Positions 33,838 to 42,835 of a DNA stretch of 61,022 nucleotides are shown here, piece after piece. Location: the NCBI GenBank assembly GCA_020435415.1, contig JAGQZQ010000008.1, positions 1-61,022 of the forward strand, read 5' to 3'. The stretch is from Flavobacteriales bacterium. Its GTDB lineage: Bacteria > Bacteroidota > Bacteroidia > JACJYZ01. The translations under genes and the position numbers were made by a program. Position 1 is the first letter of the stretch, and the number at the start of each line of letters is the position of its first letter. The notes beneath the pieces were generated by a model that had not been told where the DNA came from, did not search any database, and saw only the letters and a program-made list of their open reading frames with translations.

Positions 33838-35082
33838 CTATTCATCCAGAAGTTTTTCAAGGAGGGAAATGGTTTCTTTTCTCAGGTTGTCGTACGCTTC
33901 ACCCGTACCGGGTCCTGAAAAAGCAGTATGGATCTTCCTCACATTTCCATTCCGATCTATATATAACGCCGTTGGGTAAGCCATGACCCTGGACATCATA
34001 GGCAGGGCGCGCGATGCCGCATCTTTGTCTGACTGTCCTGCGATCAGGAAGGTATAGTCAAGCCCGGGAATACGTGCACGCAATCTGTTTACATTTTTGA
34101 TGGATCGTTCCAACTCCGGTGTTCTTTCAAAGCACAGGGCAACGATTTCCAATCCGCGTTCACGGTAACGACCATATAGCTCTGCAAAGAAAATGGATTC
34201 ATCGAGGCAGTTGGGACACCAGGTGCCCATGATCTGAACGATCATTACTTTGTTCAGAAAACGTTTATCGGTCATGCGAACCGTGTCCCCATCCAAACCT
34301 GGAAATGCGAATGAAAACCTGTCATAACCTTCCTTCAAAAAGGTGAGGGAATCAGGTGGCCTTAGTGTAAAGCGATCATCCCGTTCTGCAAAAATGCTTT
34401 CGACCGAATGAATACCAGACCAGTAGGTTCCGGTAAATGAACTATCCGTTTCCGCCTGGTGTTTAAAAAGATAAGCATGGCCACCGTCAAAACGGCCTAC
34501 GGTAAATCCATCTTTATCCGCTTCACCGATCAGTACACCATAATCACCTGTTTCCGTAAGATAGGTTCCGGTGATCTGGTTGCCCGCCTGTGTAAACTGA
34601 GCAATGGCATTGTATTCCGTTTCCTTTCCCTTGTCAAAGATGGTGTGCCAGCGTCCGCCCGCATCAAAAACGGCTTCATTGCTATTCCTTTTTTCAATGG
34701 TGTCCGGCCAGGCATGAAACCGAAGGATGTAATCATTGCCTCTGGAATAATCCTGCCATTGACCTTGCATTTGCCCGTCTGGCGTGATGGTGCCTTTGAT
34801 CTCGGAATCGAACGGATCAACCGGAATGAAAAAGGAATCGGAGGTGAAACGGATGTTGTTTAAGTAGATGATTTCGTTCGCATGGCGCAGCGAGATCAGT
34901 GTATCATCTCCCAGGGTGAGGTGAAACGAAAACGGAAGCTGCACCTCATTGGTGATCTCCAGTTCCGCGTGCCAGTTTCCACTGGCAAGAGGTTCCCGGT
35001 TTCCATCGCCGCTGTTACATGCAACGATGACCAGGCCGAAATACCAGATTCGTTTAATCACGATAACGTGTTTTAACAGCAT
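33838..35082 (-). CDS. TlpA-like thioredoxin-fold lipoprotein
   Basis: The 414-residue protein has a lipobox near VIVACNSG (Cys22). It has an N-terminal beta-rich DUF4369-like region (about 30-240) and a C-terminal thioredoxin/TlpA domain with active site GTWCPNCLDE (Cys289 and Cys292). Such Bacteroidota proteins are membrane-anchored thiol:disulfide oxidoreductases, often of unknown partner. The helix after the active site and the IPGLDYTFLIAG and AYPTALYIDRNGNVRKI blocks complete the fold. The 5' end overlaps the upstream lipoprotein gene by 29 bp; a GTG at 35061 is an alternative start with a shorter hydrophobic leader. Confidence 0.88.
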   Translation of the reverse strand: MLLKHVIVIKRIWYFGLVIVACNSGDGNREPLASGNWHAELEITNEVQLPFSFHLTLGDDTLISLRHANEIIYLNNIRFTSDSFFIPVDPFDSEIKGTITPDGQMQGQWQDYSRGNDYILRFHAWPDTIEKRNSNEAVFDAGGRWHTIFDKGKETEYNAIAQFTQAGNQITGTYLTETGDYGVLIGEADKDGFTVGRFDGGHAYLFKHQAETDSSFTGTYWSGIHSVESIFAERDDRFTLRPPDSLTFLKEGYDRFSFAFPGLDGDTVRMTDKRFLNKVMIVQIMGTWCPNCLDESIFFAELYGRYRERGLEIVALCFERTPELERSIKNVNRLRARIPGLDYTFLIAGQSDKDAASRALPMMSRVMAYPTALYIDRNGNVRKIHTAFSGPGTGEAYDNLRKETISLLEKLLDE

Positions 35083-35620
35083 ACTTCGTGGATGGCAGAC
35101 CGGTCACATCCTGCTGACCTTCCAGTTCATAACCCTTATCCGGATCATAGGACCGATCAGAAACGATACCATACAAACGACTCTCCGTTCGGGCTTTGAT
35201 TTGGACGCCAACACAACGATCATTTTCAAAATGCACACGTATTTCCTGCACCTTGAGATCTGCCTTCAGGCTTTGGTAAACCACGGTTAAACGTTCTGTA
35301 GTTCCGGTGCTATCAACCTGGTATTTGTCCCACAATGCGGGTTCATTGATGTTGCATGAAGTGAACGGTGCCAGCTCTGTGGTCCAGTCCACAGCATCTA
35401 CATTTTTTTCTTCAATTTGTCCATCAAGCGTCACCGTTTTCGTCACGTTCGGGTGTTCGCGGGTCAGGCGGTTGGCTTCCGAAGCAATGTATTGTTTCAG
35501 ATCAAAGAAGGTCTTGTGTTGCGTGGTTGTTTGTTCATGGGATTGGCATGAGAACATTAACGCGGGCAGCACCCATAAAAGCCGGATGAGCCGGAAAGAA
35601 TATCGCAGGATAGCACTCAT
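35054..35620 (-). CDS. Small lipoprotein of unknown function
   Basis: Started at the ATG at 35620 the product has 188 residues with a textbook prolipoprotein leader ending in LPALMFSCQS. A longer frame upstream runs through purN and is rejected. The mature part is a single soluble domain with alternating strands and helices; blocks include FFDLKQYIASEANRLTRE, TTELAPFTSCNINEP and VHFENDRCVGVQIKARTES. I do not recognise a family. It overlaps the TlpA-like gene, so the two envelope lipoproteins are likely co-expressed and may act together. It diverges from purN across 45 bp. Confidence 0.78.
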   Translation of the reverse strand: MSAILRYSFRLIRLLWVLPALMFSCQSHEQTTTQHKTFFDLKQYIASEANRLTREHPNVTKTVTLDGQIEEKNVDAVDWTTELAPFTSCNINEPALWDKYQVDSTGTTERLTVVYQSLKADLKVQEIRVHFENDRCVGVQIKARTESRLYGIVSDRSYDPDKGYELEGQQDVTGLPSTKYAVKTRYRD

Positions 35621-35665
35621 AGTCCCTGTAAATTTATAATTTGCCGGCCAAAAGGCAGCATAAAC

Positions 35666-36247
35666 ATGCAGCATATCGCCATATTTGCTTCCGGATCGGG
35701 TACCAATGCGGAAAAGATCATCGCACATTTCAAGGGGCATTCGGACATTAACGTTGCACTGATCCTGTGCAATAAACCCGATGCATATGTGCTCCAGCGG
35801 GCAAAAAATCATCACATTCCGTATGTGTTGGTAAATCGTGAGGGCTTTTATCAACCAGGCGCCATGGTGGAGGTGATGCAAAAATCAAACATAGATTTTA
35901 TCGTGCTGGCCGGCTTTATGTGGCTGATCCCGGCAGACCTCACCCGCGCTTTTGACAAACGCATGATCAACATACATCCTGCCTTGCTGCCACGCTATGG
36001 TGGCAAGGGAATGTACGGCAACCGGGTGCATGAGGCGGTTGTGGCTGCAGGTGAAACGGAAACAGGCATATCCATTCATTGGGTGAATGAGCATTATGAT
36101 GAAGGTGATATCATCTTCCAGAAAAGCGTCGCCGTTTCTCCGGATGATGATGCCGAAGCGGTTGCAGAAAAAGTACATGCCCTGGAGTATGAGTGCTACC
36201 CGGGAGTGATTGAAAATATTTTAAAAGAAAGAGTACAGCATGGCTGA
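35666..36247 (+). CDS. purN: Phosphoribosylglycinamide formyltransferase
   Basis: PurN transfers a formyl group from 10-formyl-THF to GAR in purine synthesis. The 193-residue protein contains the phosphate-binding N-terminus FASGSGTNAEKI, the folate/catalytic block INIHPALLPRYGG with its His, and the Asp-containing HYDEGDIIFQK. All are in the family order. It overlaps rnhA by 8 bp, so the two genes are co-transcribed. A TATAATTTG stretch (35635-35643) could contain its promoter, but the spacing departs from the phylum consensus by one base. Confidence 0.95.
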   Translation: MQHIAIFASGSGTNAEKIIAHFKGHSDINVALILCNKPDAYVLQRAKNHHIPYVLVNREGFYQPGAMVEVMQKSNIDFIVLAGFMWLIPADLTRAFDKRMINIHPALLPRYGGKGMYGNRVHEAVVAAGETETGISIHWVNEHYDEGDIIFQKSVAVSPDDDAEAVAEKVHALEYECYPGVIENILKERVQHG

Positions 36248-36713
36248 GGTGGTGATATATACGGACGGTTCTGCAAAGGGAAATCCCGGGCCGGGTGGTT
36301 ACGGTATCATCCTGATGTCAGGGCAACATCGTAAAGAGATGTCACAGGGTTACCGGCATACCACGAATAACCGCATGGAATTACTGAGTGTGATCGTTGC
36401 TCTGGAATCGTTAAAAGGCGAAGGTCATGCGGTGACCATCTTCTCGGATTCAAAATATGTGGTGGACTCTGTGGAAAAAGGCTGGCTGTTCGATTGGTTC
36501 AAAAAAGGATTCAAGGGAAAGAAAAATGTGGATTTGTGGATGAGGTTTCTGAAGATCTACAAAAAGCACAGGGTGAAATTCCGCTGGGTGAAAGGTCATG
36601 CGGATAACCCACTAAACGAGCGCTGCGACGAACTTGCCGTGGCTGCATCCGACGGCCACCTGAAAAGGGATGATGGGTATGAGGCTTCCGAAGACGGGCT
36701 ATTCGCCGGATGA
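36240..36713 (+). CDS. rnhA: Ribonuclease HI
   Basis: RNase HI cleaves the RNA strand of RNA-DNA hybrids. The 157-residue protein keeps the four acidic catalytic residues Asp9 (YTDGSAKGNPGPGG), Glu47 (NNRMELLS), Asp70 (FSDSKYVVDS) and Asp130 (NERCDELA), and His120 in WVKGHADN. It is translationally coupled to purN by an 8-bp overlap. The 3' end overlaps a convergent M1 peptidase gene by 15 bp, so antisense interference between the transcripts is possible. Confidence 0.95.
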   Translation: MAEVVIYTDGSAKGNPGPGGYGIILMSGQHRKEMSQGYRHTTNNRMELLSVIVALESLKGEGHAVTIFSDSKYVVDSVEKGWLFDWFKKGFKGKKNVDLWMRFLKIYKKHRVKFRWVKGHADNPLNERCDELAVAASDGHLKRDDGYEASEDGLFAG

Positions 36714-39410
36714 GGATAACTCATTGATGGAGGCCAGTTCCCTTTTTACATAGTTCGCCAGGATCTCATTCTCTTCACCGGATGCGATGTCTTCCAGCAT
36801 CTGATGAAGCCGGTCTTTTCGATCCTTGGCCAACTGAAGTTCCCGGCCTACAAAAGTATCTCTGGCATTTTCACCGCCCATGCGAACGGACTCCTTCATT
36901 TCCATCTTCAGTTTTTTCTCAATCACATAGTAGCGGATCCACAGTTGCAAAATTCCCTGTACGGCGGCATAACGGATCTGCCAGTGGTTTTCTTCCGTGG
37001 CGCCCGTAAAGAGCCGCTGCATGCCTTTGTCCACCACTTTATCCGGCTGCTTTGAAAGGTAAACGCCATAGGAATCGTAAAAATCATAACGATCGAATCC
37101 GCTGAGCTGTGGGTAAATGGCATCAAAGAAATTATTCTTGTCCGGTACACCATAACGGGCCAGCAGATTGGCAATGGTCAGAAGAATGGTGGTGTTGGTC
37201 CCATCTTCAAACTGCCGCGTGTACTTGTCGCAGTTCATGGAATCCATCGCACACGCGGTGCGCAGGGAAGCGGAGATCACCCTGTAGCTTGAATCCGCCA
37301 GGCCTTTTGTTACAATATCCTTGAGGGATGAATCATCGGCATGGAATGTTCCGATAGACCGAATGCCGGCTGCACGCAGATAAGAATCCTGTTTTCCCGA
37401 CAAGGTGATCAGTTGTTGTCGAATATCCAAAGAGTCGCCAACCTCGTACATTTCAAGACCGTCCAGCGCGGTATTCACAATGTCAGGTTGGGTGTCGCTC
37501 AACGCTTCGATAAGCAGGGCCTTGTTCTCATCACTTTGCGTTTCAATGATGGCTTCAACAGCTTCGAGTCGGTCCATCACCAGGGGCGCTTTGCGGTATT
37601 GGAAGCGCCATTGTTCATCAAGCTTGGTGTCACGCTTCTCACAGAGCAACATTTTTTCTGCGTCCACATTCACCAGATCTGGTTTCGAATCCACGTTGAA
37701 ATCAAAATTTTGCATGGATTGCCTGAACACAATATCGTGATGCTCCACGTTGCCATTCACATAAATATCCACCCGCATCGGCAACTTATAAATGAATGAA
37801 GAATCCGTATTGCGCGTCTGTGAAAGCTTTACGGTCAGTTGCTTCTTCGTTGAGTTGTATGCATATTCGATAAGTATACTGGGATGTCCCTTGTCCAGAA
37901 ACCATTGGTTGAAGAACCAGTTGAGGTCTTCCCCGGTGACTTCCTCAAAGACCAGTCTGAGATCATGTATTTCAGCGGTTTTGAAGCGATACTTTTCGAG
38001 ATACCGGTGAAGGGATTCAAAGAAAGCCTCATCACCAACATACTTCCTGAGCATATGTAATACGCGTCCGCCTTTCTGGTATGAATGGCCGTCGAACATA
38101 TCCTCCCTGTCGGAATAGCGGTAGCGGATCAGGTCCTCTTGCTTGAACCGCGACTCTTGTAGGTATTGGCCCAGGTCGTCGTTCAGATGAATGTCTGCTG
38201 CTTCGCGCCCGTATTTGTGTTCGAACCAAAGGTATTCACCGTAGGTAGCGAAAGATTCATTCAGCGGTAGGTTGGACCAGCTTTCGCAGGTGACCAGGTC
38301 CCCGAACCAGTGGTGGAAAAGTTCATGCGAGATCACGTCCTCATCATTCCGGTCGATTAACTCTCTTGCTGTTTTCTGAACAAAATCTCCGTGGATGACG
38401 GCCGTGGTGTTCTCCATGGCGCCTGATACGTAGTCGTGAACAGCCAGCTGAGAATACTTGTCCCAGGCATAATCCACGCCGAGTTTCTTTGAATAGAATT
38501 CAATCATTTCCGGGGTGTTGCCAAAAATCTGTTGGGCATATTTTCCGTACTCCGGATCCACGTAGTAGTTAACCTCTTTGTCTCTCCACTTGTCTTTCGT
38601 TTCAGAGAAATGACCCACGGCAATCATGGCCAGGTAAGGGGCATGCGGCAGGTCCTGTTTCCAGACATCCGTGCGTGTGCCGTCGCCGTTCTCCGTTTGA
38701 TACATCAGTGTACCGTTTGATACGGTCTTAAAGGAGCTATCCACGGTGATGTGGAATTCCTGTGTCATTTTTTCGTTGGGTGCATCGATGGTGGGGAACC
38801 AGCGTGAGTTTGACTCGGTCTCACCTTGTGTCCAGATCTGTCTGGGCTTTTTCTTATCGCTGCCGTCCGGGTTGATGAAGTACAAACCTTTGTCGTCTGT
38901 GATGGCCTCGCTTCCGCCGGACGCTCCTTCATTTGGTTTGGCAGTATACCGGATACGGAGGGTGTAGGTGTCGGTTCTTTGGAACTCGTGCCCGAGGTTA
39001 ATGTGAATCTGAGCTGTATCATAGGTGTACTCCAGGGATGCGGCCATTTGTGGTGTGGCATTCACCTGGATCATTTCCACGGACTGGATATCAAAACCTT
39101 TGGCATCCAGGTCCAGTGTGGAGGTGGGGTAGAAATAAGGTTTGAGGGTGAGGTCCGCTTCACCGATCGCCCATTGGTTGGACCAGTCGAACCGTATTTT
39201 CAGATTGGTATGGATCAGGTCGTTGATGCGTTTCTCGGAGGGTTGATATGGCATAGGCCTGACCAGAATAGCAGGCAGGTCCATTGTTTCTTCCGCCATT
39301 TCTTCACCTGTATAGGCGGTTGTTTTTTTATTGGTATGGCATGAAGAGCCGAAGAGGATGGCCGTCGCAAACAGTGCACACCATCCGATGCGAGAAAACC
39401 CGTGTATCAT
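36699..39410 (-). CDS. M1-family zinc aminopeptidase, lipoprotein
   Basis: The 903-residue protein has a lipobox LFGSSC (Cys24), placing it on the envelope. The central catalytic domain has the exopeptidase motif GAMENTTAVI and the zinc site HELFHHWFGDLVTCESWSNL with the downstream ligand Glu in LNESFATYGEYLW, which together define M1 aminopeptidases. An N-terminal beta-domain (about 50-260) and a C-terminal HEAT-like helical domain (about 590-880) complete the family layout. The start at 39410 (ATG) is three codons inside the longest frame. Substrates are peptide N-termini; specificity is unknown. It converges on rnhA with a 15-bp overlap. Confidence 0.94.
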   Translation of the reverse strand: MIHGFSRIGWCALFATAILFGSSCHTNKKTTAYTGEEMAEETMDLPAILVRPMPYQPSEKRINDLIHTNLKIRFDWSNQWAIGEADLTLKPYFYPTSTLDLDAKGFDIQSVEMIQVNATPQMAASLEYTYDTAQIHINLGHEFQRTDTYTLRIRYTAKPNEGASGGSEAITDDKGLYFINPDGSDKKKPRQIWTQGETESNSRWFPTIDAPNEKMTQEFHITVDSSFKTVSNGTLMYQTENGDGTRTDVWKQDLPHAPYLAMIAVGHFSETKDKWRDKEVNYYVDPEYGKYAQQIFGNTPEMIEFYSKKLGVDYAWDKYSQLAVHDYVSGAMENTTAVIHGDFVQKTARELIDRNDEDVISHELFHHWFGDLVTCESWSNLPLNESFATYGEYLWFEHKYGREAADIHLNDDLGQYLQESRFKQEDLIRYRYSDREDMFDGHSYQKGGRVLHMLRKYVGDEAFFESLHRYLEKYRFKTAEIHDLRLVFEEVTGEDLNWFFNQWFLDKGHPSILIEYAYNSTKKQLTVKLSQTRNTDSSFIYKLPMRVDIYVNGNVEHHDIVFRQSMQNFDFNVDSKPDLVNVDAEKMLLCEKRDTKLDEQWRFQYRKAPLVMDRLEAVEAIIETQSDENKALLIEALSDTQPDIVNTALDGLEMYEVGDSLDIRQQLITLSGKQDSYLRAAGIRSIGTFHADDSSLKDIVTKGLADSSYRVISASLRTACAMDSMNCDKYTRQFEDGTNTTILLTIANLLARYGVPDKNNFFDAIYPQLSGFDRYDFYDSYGVYLSKQPDKVVDKGMQRLFTGATEENHWQIRYAAVQGILQLWIRYYVIEKKLKMEMKESVRMGGENARDTFVGRELQLAKDRKDRLHQMLEDIASGEENEILANYVKRELASINELSSSGE

Positions 39411-39496
39411 AGTCGTCAAAGATGCTTAAAAAACGGTACATTTCATAGACGGCCTTATTTTTAGCACTGATGCACGGCTTGCCACACAATCCATCC

Positions 39497-39533
39497 TTTG
39501 TCCGCCACTTAATCGCTCCATTCATTATATTTG
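39497..39533 (+). promoter_or_regulatory. Promoter directly abutting the biotin-carrier gene
   Basis: TATATTTG (39526-39533) matches the -7 consensus exactly and ends 3 bp before the ATG at 39537. TTTG (39497-39500) is a possible -33 box, though the 25-bp spacer is longer than usual. If used, the transcript would begin at about the start codon. Confidence 0.5.
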
Positions 39534-39536
39534 TGC

Positions 39537-40049
39537 ATGCCTGAATACCACATTACCCATCATAACGGTACGGAGATCAAGGTCGAGACCGGTTCGGGGC
39601 CCGAATGGGAAGGAAACCTGAACGATCAGCCTTTTGCGCTGGACGTATCGGATCATGGTCCCGGCGTATGGCATGTGATTCGTGACGGTCAGTCATACCG
39701 GGTTTACCTGGTGTCATGGGACCAGGAAAGCAAAACGTGCATTTTGGATGTGAATGGTTACCGCATGACCATGAAGGTGGAAAATGCATTTGACCAGTTG
39801 CTGCATTCCATGGGTCTTGATGATCTTATCTCCAAAAAGGTGAATGAGGTCAAAGCGCCGATGCCGGGTAAGGTACTGGCCATTCATGTGGAGGATGGTT
39901 CCGAGGTGAAAGAGGGCGATTCTCTTCTTGTGCTTGAAGCGATGAAGATGGAGAACGTCATCAAATCACCGGTGGATGCGACCGTTCGCCAGATCCGTGT
40001 GAAGGCGGGTGGTACTGTGGAGAAAAATGAAATTCTCATCGAGTTTTAA
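39537..40049 (+). CDS. Stand-alone biotin carboxyl carrier protein
   Basis: The 170-residue protein ends in a biotinyl domain (about 103-170) with the attachment motif EAMKMENVI, Lys137 being the biotinylated residue, and a hinge APMPGKV. The N-terminal region resembles the carrier subunit of propionyl/acyl-CoA carboxylases in Bacteroidota. No biotin carboxylase or carboxyltransferase gene is adjacent, so partners must be elsewhere. The next gene, a YceI lipoprotein, starts 17 bp later and may be on the same transcript. A decarboxylase biotin subunit is also possible. Confidence 0.88.
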   Translation: MPEYHITHHNGTEIKVETGSGPEWEGNLNDQPFALDVSDHGPGVWHVIRDGQSYRVYLVSWDQESKTCILDVNGYRMTMKVENAFDQLLHSMGLDDLISKKVNEVKAPMPGKVLAIHVEDGSEVKEGDSLLVLEAMKMENVIKSPVDATVRQIRVKAGGTVEKNEILIEF

Positions 40050-40066
40050 TCTAATTCAACCAGATC

Positions 40067-40732
40067 ATGAAAATGTTATCCCCCCAAACACTATGGGTTG
40101 GTGTTGTCGCTGTATTGTTATCGGCATGTGGCGGTGAACCCGGCCAGCAAGAAACAACAACAGAAACGGAACCTGCACCAGCAGCACAACCTGTTTGCCA
40201 TTATTCCTATGACGGTGCCACCACAAAGGCCTTCTGGACCGCATACAAGCATACGGCAAGGGTGGAAGTGAAAGGTACTTTCGATAGCCTGACGGTGATG
40301 CAGGACAAATCCGTTGAATACCCACAGGAAGTGTTGAATGGTGCCACGTTCAGCATCTACACCTCGAGCGTGAATTCTTCAGATGCGGATCGTGATAAGA
40401 AGATCGTAGAAAAATTCTTTGGCACCATGGCCGGTGGCGATGTATTGACCGGAACAGTTAATGGCGTTGAAGGTGGCCTGGACAGCGGTCGTGTGAATAT
40501 CAGTCTGAATATGAACGGCACCAGTCAGGACTTTGGCGGCACCTATACCATTAAAGGTGAAGAACTTTCTCTCCGGGCGCACATCGAATTTGATCATTGG
40601 AATGCCCAGGATGCGGTGGCCGCTTTGCAGGCTGCTTGCTCAGAGCGTCACACAGGAACTGATGGTGTAAGCAAGTTCTGGCCGGAAGGCGAGATTCTTG
40701 TAAAGACGACGTTGGTTAAGACATGTGATTAA
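40067..40732 (+). CDS. YceI-family lipoprotein
   Basis: The 221-residue protein has a lipobox VLLSAC (Cys21) and a Thr/Pro/Ala-rich linker, then a YceI-like beta-barrel domain. Fold landmarks include AFWTAYKHTARVEVKGTFD, ATFSIYTSSVNSSDADRDKK and the C-terminal RAHIEFDHWNAQDAVAAL. YceI proteins bind isoprenoid lipids such as polyprenyl quinones, but ligands are mostly unproven. It follows the biotin-carrier gene by 17 bp. A long perfect palindrome lies immediately downstream. Confidence 0.82.
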   Translation: MKMLSPQTLWVGVVAVLLSACGGEPGQQETTTETEPAPAAQPVCHYSYDGATTKAFWTAYKHTARVEVKGTFDSLTVMQDKSVEYPQEVLNGATFSIYTSSVNSSDADRDKKIVEKFFGTMAGGDVLTGTVNGVEGGLDSGRVNISLNMNGTSQDFGGTYTIKGEELSLRAHIEFDHWNAQDAVAALQAACSERHTGTDGVSKFWPEGEILVKTTLVKTCD

Positions 40733-40733
40733 A

Positions 40734-40847
40734 TAGTACAGAGTAGATAGTAGTTAGTAGATAGTATTGGACATTAGAAGAATCGAGCAGCTATAGACGA
40801 ATCTACCCTCTAACTACTTTGTACTAACTACTATCTACTCTGTACTA
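40734..40847. repeat. Intergenic palindrome with 26-bp perfect arms
   Basis: The left arm (40734-40759) begins TAGTACAGAGTAGATAGTAG and its exact 26-bp reverse complement is at 40822-40847, separated by 62 bp. It fills the gap between two convergent genes and is built from TAGTA-like units. It may be a repeated intergenic element (MITE/REP-like) and could serve as a bidirectional transcription block. The inner segment contains GGACATTAGAA, also found in the degenerate element near 44660. Confidence 0.85.
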
Positions 40848-40850
40848 ACA

Positions 40851-41780
40851 TCAACCTTCCACCAGGTCGATGTCAAATTGAACCAGTTGGATAAAATCGT
40901 TGATACGGTTGTCCAGTTCGTCGGTTCCGATCTCGGTGATTCTTTCGGTTCCGAATTTCTCTACACAGAATGAAGCCATAGCACTTCCGTAGATCACGGC
41001 GCGCTTCATGTTCTCAAAGTCAATGGCGTTGCGGCTGGCCATATATCCGATAAAGCCTCCTGCGAAGGTGTCTCCGGCTCCGGTGGGATCGTAAACCTCT
41101 TCAAGGGGCAGGGCCGGCGCGAAGAATACGTGTTTCCCGTGGAACAACAGGGCACCGTGTTCGCCCTTTTTGATGATCAGGTAGGACGGTCCCATTTCCA
41201 TGATCTTGCTGGCGGCTTTTACGAGTGAATATTCGCCGGACAGCTGGCGCGCTTCTTCATCGTTGATGCTAAGAACGTCAACCATGGTAAGGGTCTTACG
41301 CAGTTCGTCCATGGCAATGTCCATCCAGAAGTTCATGGTATCCATCACGATCAGCTTGGGACGGTTCTTCAGTTGCTCGATCACCTGACGTTGGATGGCC
41401 GGGGCGAGGTTACCCAGCATCACGAAATCCGGATTCTGATAGCCGGAAGGGAGTTGCGGGTTGAAAGTCTCCAGTACGTTGAGCTCGGTGACTAGCGTGT
41501 CGCGGGAGTTCATGTCATTGTGGTAACGACCCGACCAGAAAAAGGATTTTTCTCCTTTGCGAATCTCGAGTCCGTCCAGATTGATGCCGCGTTTGCTCAT
41601 CATGTCCATGCCGGACTGAGGAAAATCGTCACCGACAACGGAGACAAGGTTGATGTTTTTTGTGAAGTAGGAGGCGGAAAGTCCGATGTAGGTAGCTGCA
41701 CCACCGATGATGCGATCTGTCTTTCCGAAAGGGGTTTCGATGGCATCAAAGGCCACTGTTCCGATAACTAATAAGCTCAT
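40851..41780 (-). CDS. PfkB-family carbohydrate or nucleoside kinase
   Basis: The 309-residue protein has the ribokinase-type fold: an N-terminal GTVAFDAIETPFG, the GGAATYIGLSASYF substrate region and the C-terminal signature DPTGAGDTFAGGFIGYMASR, which forms the anion hole with the catalytic Asp. Family members phosphorylate sugars, adenosine or related substrates. None of the substrate-specificity residues I can read identifies one. It is probably monocistronic, and its 3' end abuts the 26-bp palindrome. Confidence 0.9.
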   Translation of the reverse strand: MSLLVIGTVAFDAIETPFGKTDRIIGGAATYIGLSASYFTKNINLVSVVGDDFPQSGMDMMSKRGINLDGLEIRKGEKSFFWSGRYHNDMNSRDTLVTELNVLETFNPQLPSGYQNPDFVMLGNLAPAIQRQVIEQLKNRPKLIVMDTMNFWMDIAMDELRKTLTMVDVLSINDEEARQLSGEYSLVKAASKIMEMGPSYLIIKKGEHGALLFHGKHVFFAPALPLEEVYDPTGAGDTFAGGFIGYMASRNAIDFENMKRAVIYGSAMASFCVEKFGTERITEIGTDELDNRINDFIQLVQFDIDLVEG

Positions 41781-41861
41781 AACTATTTACGATTTTGCCC
41801 AAAGATATCGGTTACAAATTGCAATGCCTAACAAATACCCGAGGGGTAACTACAGGAAATT

Positions 41862-42473
41862 TTACTGGCGACGCAGATCATATTTGTACTCCATCTGCAT
41901 GAGTAGATGGTATAGGAAATCTTCAAATGCCTTGCTTTGTCTGATCGTTCGCTTCTCATAGTTTGCAAAGTAACCAGAAGAGGTTGCAGCCATGGGGATT
42001 TTATCAAGTTTCGACTTATTTATATTGGTAGAGAGAGATACTGTCATTTTGGTGTAATTCATTGGTGTGACCCAGAAAAAGATGACAAAATCAGCATCGG
42101 TATTCAACAAAAGCAGCGGCAATCCCACCAATCCGATAGTGGAGGCTATGGCGCTTCCCGTAACATTGCCTGAACTTACAATCCTGATCGTATCGATTTC
42201 TATATTCATGAAATGGCTTGAAGCTGTGTCCGAACGAATGGCACGAAATGACTGGTGTTGCTTGTTGAACCGGGAGATACTGTTATTTAATCTCTGGTCA
42301 AATATTGTAACAAACGTGGAGTCAATGGAGTTGTCATAATGCACCCTTAAGTACAATGTATCGATATTTATTGCAGGGTTCAGGATTGGTTTGGGAGTGC
42401 CGCAGGAAGCCATAAGTATCCCGCCAAACAGGATAATAATGAGTAGCCACCTAATGTACGTATTGGATTTCAT
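41862..42473 (-). CDS. Lipoprotein of unknown function
   Basis: With the ATG at 42473 the product has 203 residues. The leader ends in a strong lipobox GGILMASC (Cys24). The mature part contains YLRVHYDNSIDSTFVTIFDQ and a mid-protein hydrophobic stretch (about 116-140, GSAIASTIGLVGLPLLLLN) that may be a membrane helix or a buried strand. I do not recognise a family. It is a single gene, opposite to the tRNA-Asn region, with the PfkB gene downstream. Confidence 0.75.
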   Translation of the reverse strand: MKSNTYIRWLLIIILFGGILMASCGTPKPILNPAINIDTLYLRVHYDNSIDSTFVTIFDQRLNNSISRFNKQHQSFRAIRSDTASSHFMNIEIDTIRIVSSGNVTGSAIASTIGLVGLPLLLLNTDADFVIFFWVTPMNYTKMTVSLSTNINKSKLDKIPMAATSSGYFANYEKRTIRQSKAFEDFLYHLLMQMEYKYDLRRQ

Positions 42474-42524
42474 AGGCAAAAGGTACAAAAATCAACATTC
42501 TTCACTGAAAATCAGTGGAGCGTA

Positions 42525-42556
42525 GTTGCAAAAGTTTCAGCATTGCCGTAATATTG
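42525..42556 (+). promoter_or_regulatory. Probable promoter of tRNA-Asn
   Basis: GTTG (42525-42528), a 20-bp spacer and TAATATTG (42549-42556) resemble the TTTG/TAnnTTTG promoter with one mismatch in each box. The tRNA starts 25 bp downstream. Confidence 0.45.
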
Positions 42557-42580
42557 CAGTCCCTTTAAAATAGGGAACAC

Positions 42581-42654
42581 TCCTCCTTAGCTCAGTTGGT
42601 TAGAGCATCTGACTGTTAATCAGAGGGTCCTTGGTTCAAGTCCAAGAGGAGGAG
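42581..42654 (+). tRNA. tRNA-Asn (anticodon GTT)
   Basis: The 74-nt cloverleaf has acceptor arm TCCTCCT/AGGAGGA with discriminator G. The D-arm is TAGCTCAGTTGGTTAGAG, the anticodon stem TCTGA/TCAGA with loop CTGTTAA giving anticodon GTT, and the T-arm carries GGTTCAAGTCC. CCA is not encoded. A toxin-antitoxin pair and a small secreted protein gene lie just downstream. Confidence 0.96.
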
Positions 42655-42728
42655 CAAAATACAGAGTGAGTCTGAGTATGGAGAGTGGAGAACGCTATCG
42701 CCAGAACTCACACTGGAAATCCGAATAG

Positions 42729-42760
42729 AAACCCTGCCTCGAAAGAAGCGGGGTTTTTTT
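42729..42760 (+). terminator. Terminator downstream of tRNA-Asn
   Basis: CCCTGC (42732-42737) pairs with GCGGGG (42748-42753), with one T-G wobble, extended by AAA/TTT, and a run of seven T follows. It is 75 bp after the tRNA; the intervening DNA shows nothing else. Confidence 0.7.
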
Positions 42761-42835
42761 GTGAGCAAAGGTGTGAGTATGGAACAACGGATGTGGCTTC
42801 GGGTTACACCTTTGTTGTTTTTGTTGAGGATATAT

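Noticed and set aside
42671-42785. TGAGTATGGA repeated on both sides of the terminator
   Set aside because: Only 10 bp, no further similarity around the copies, and no flanking element.
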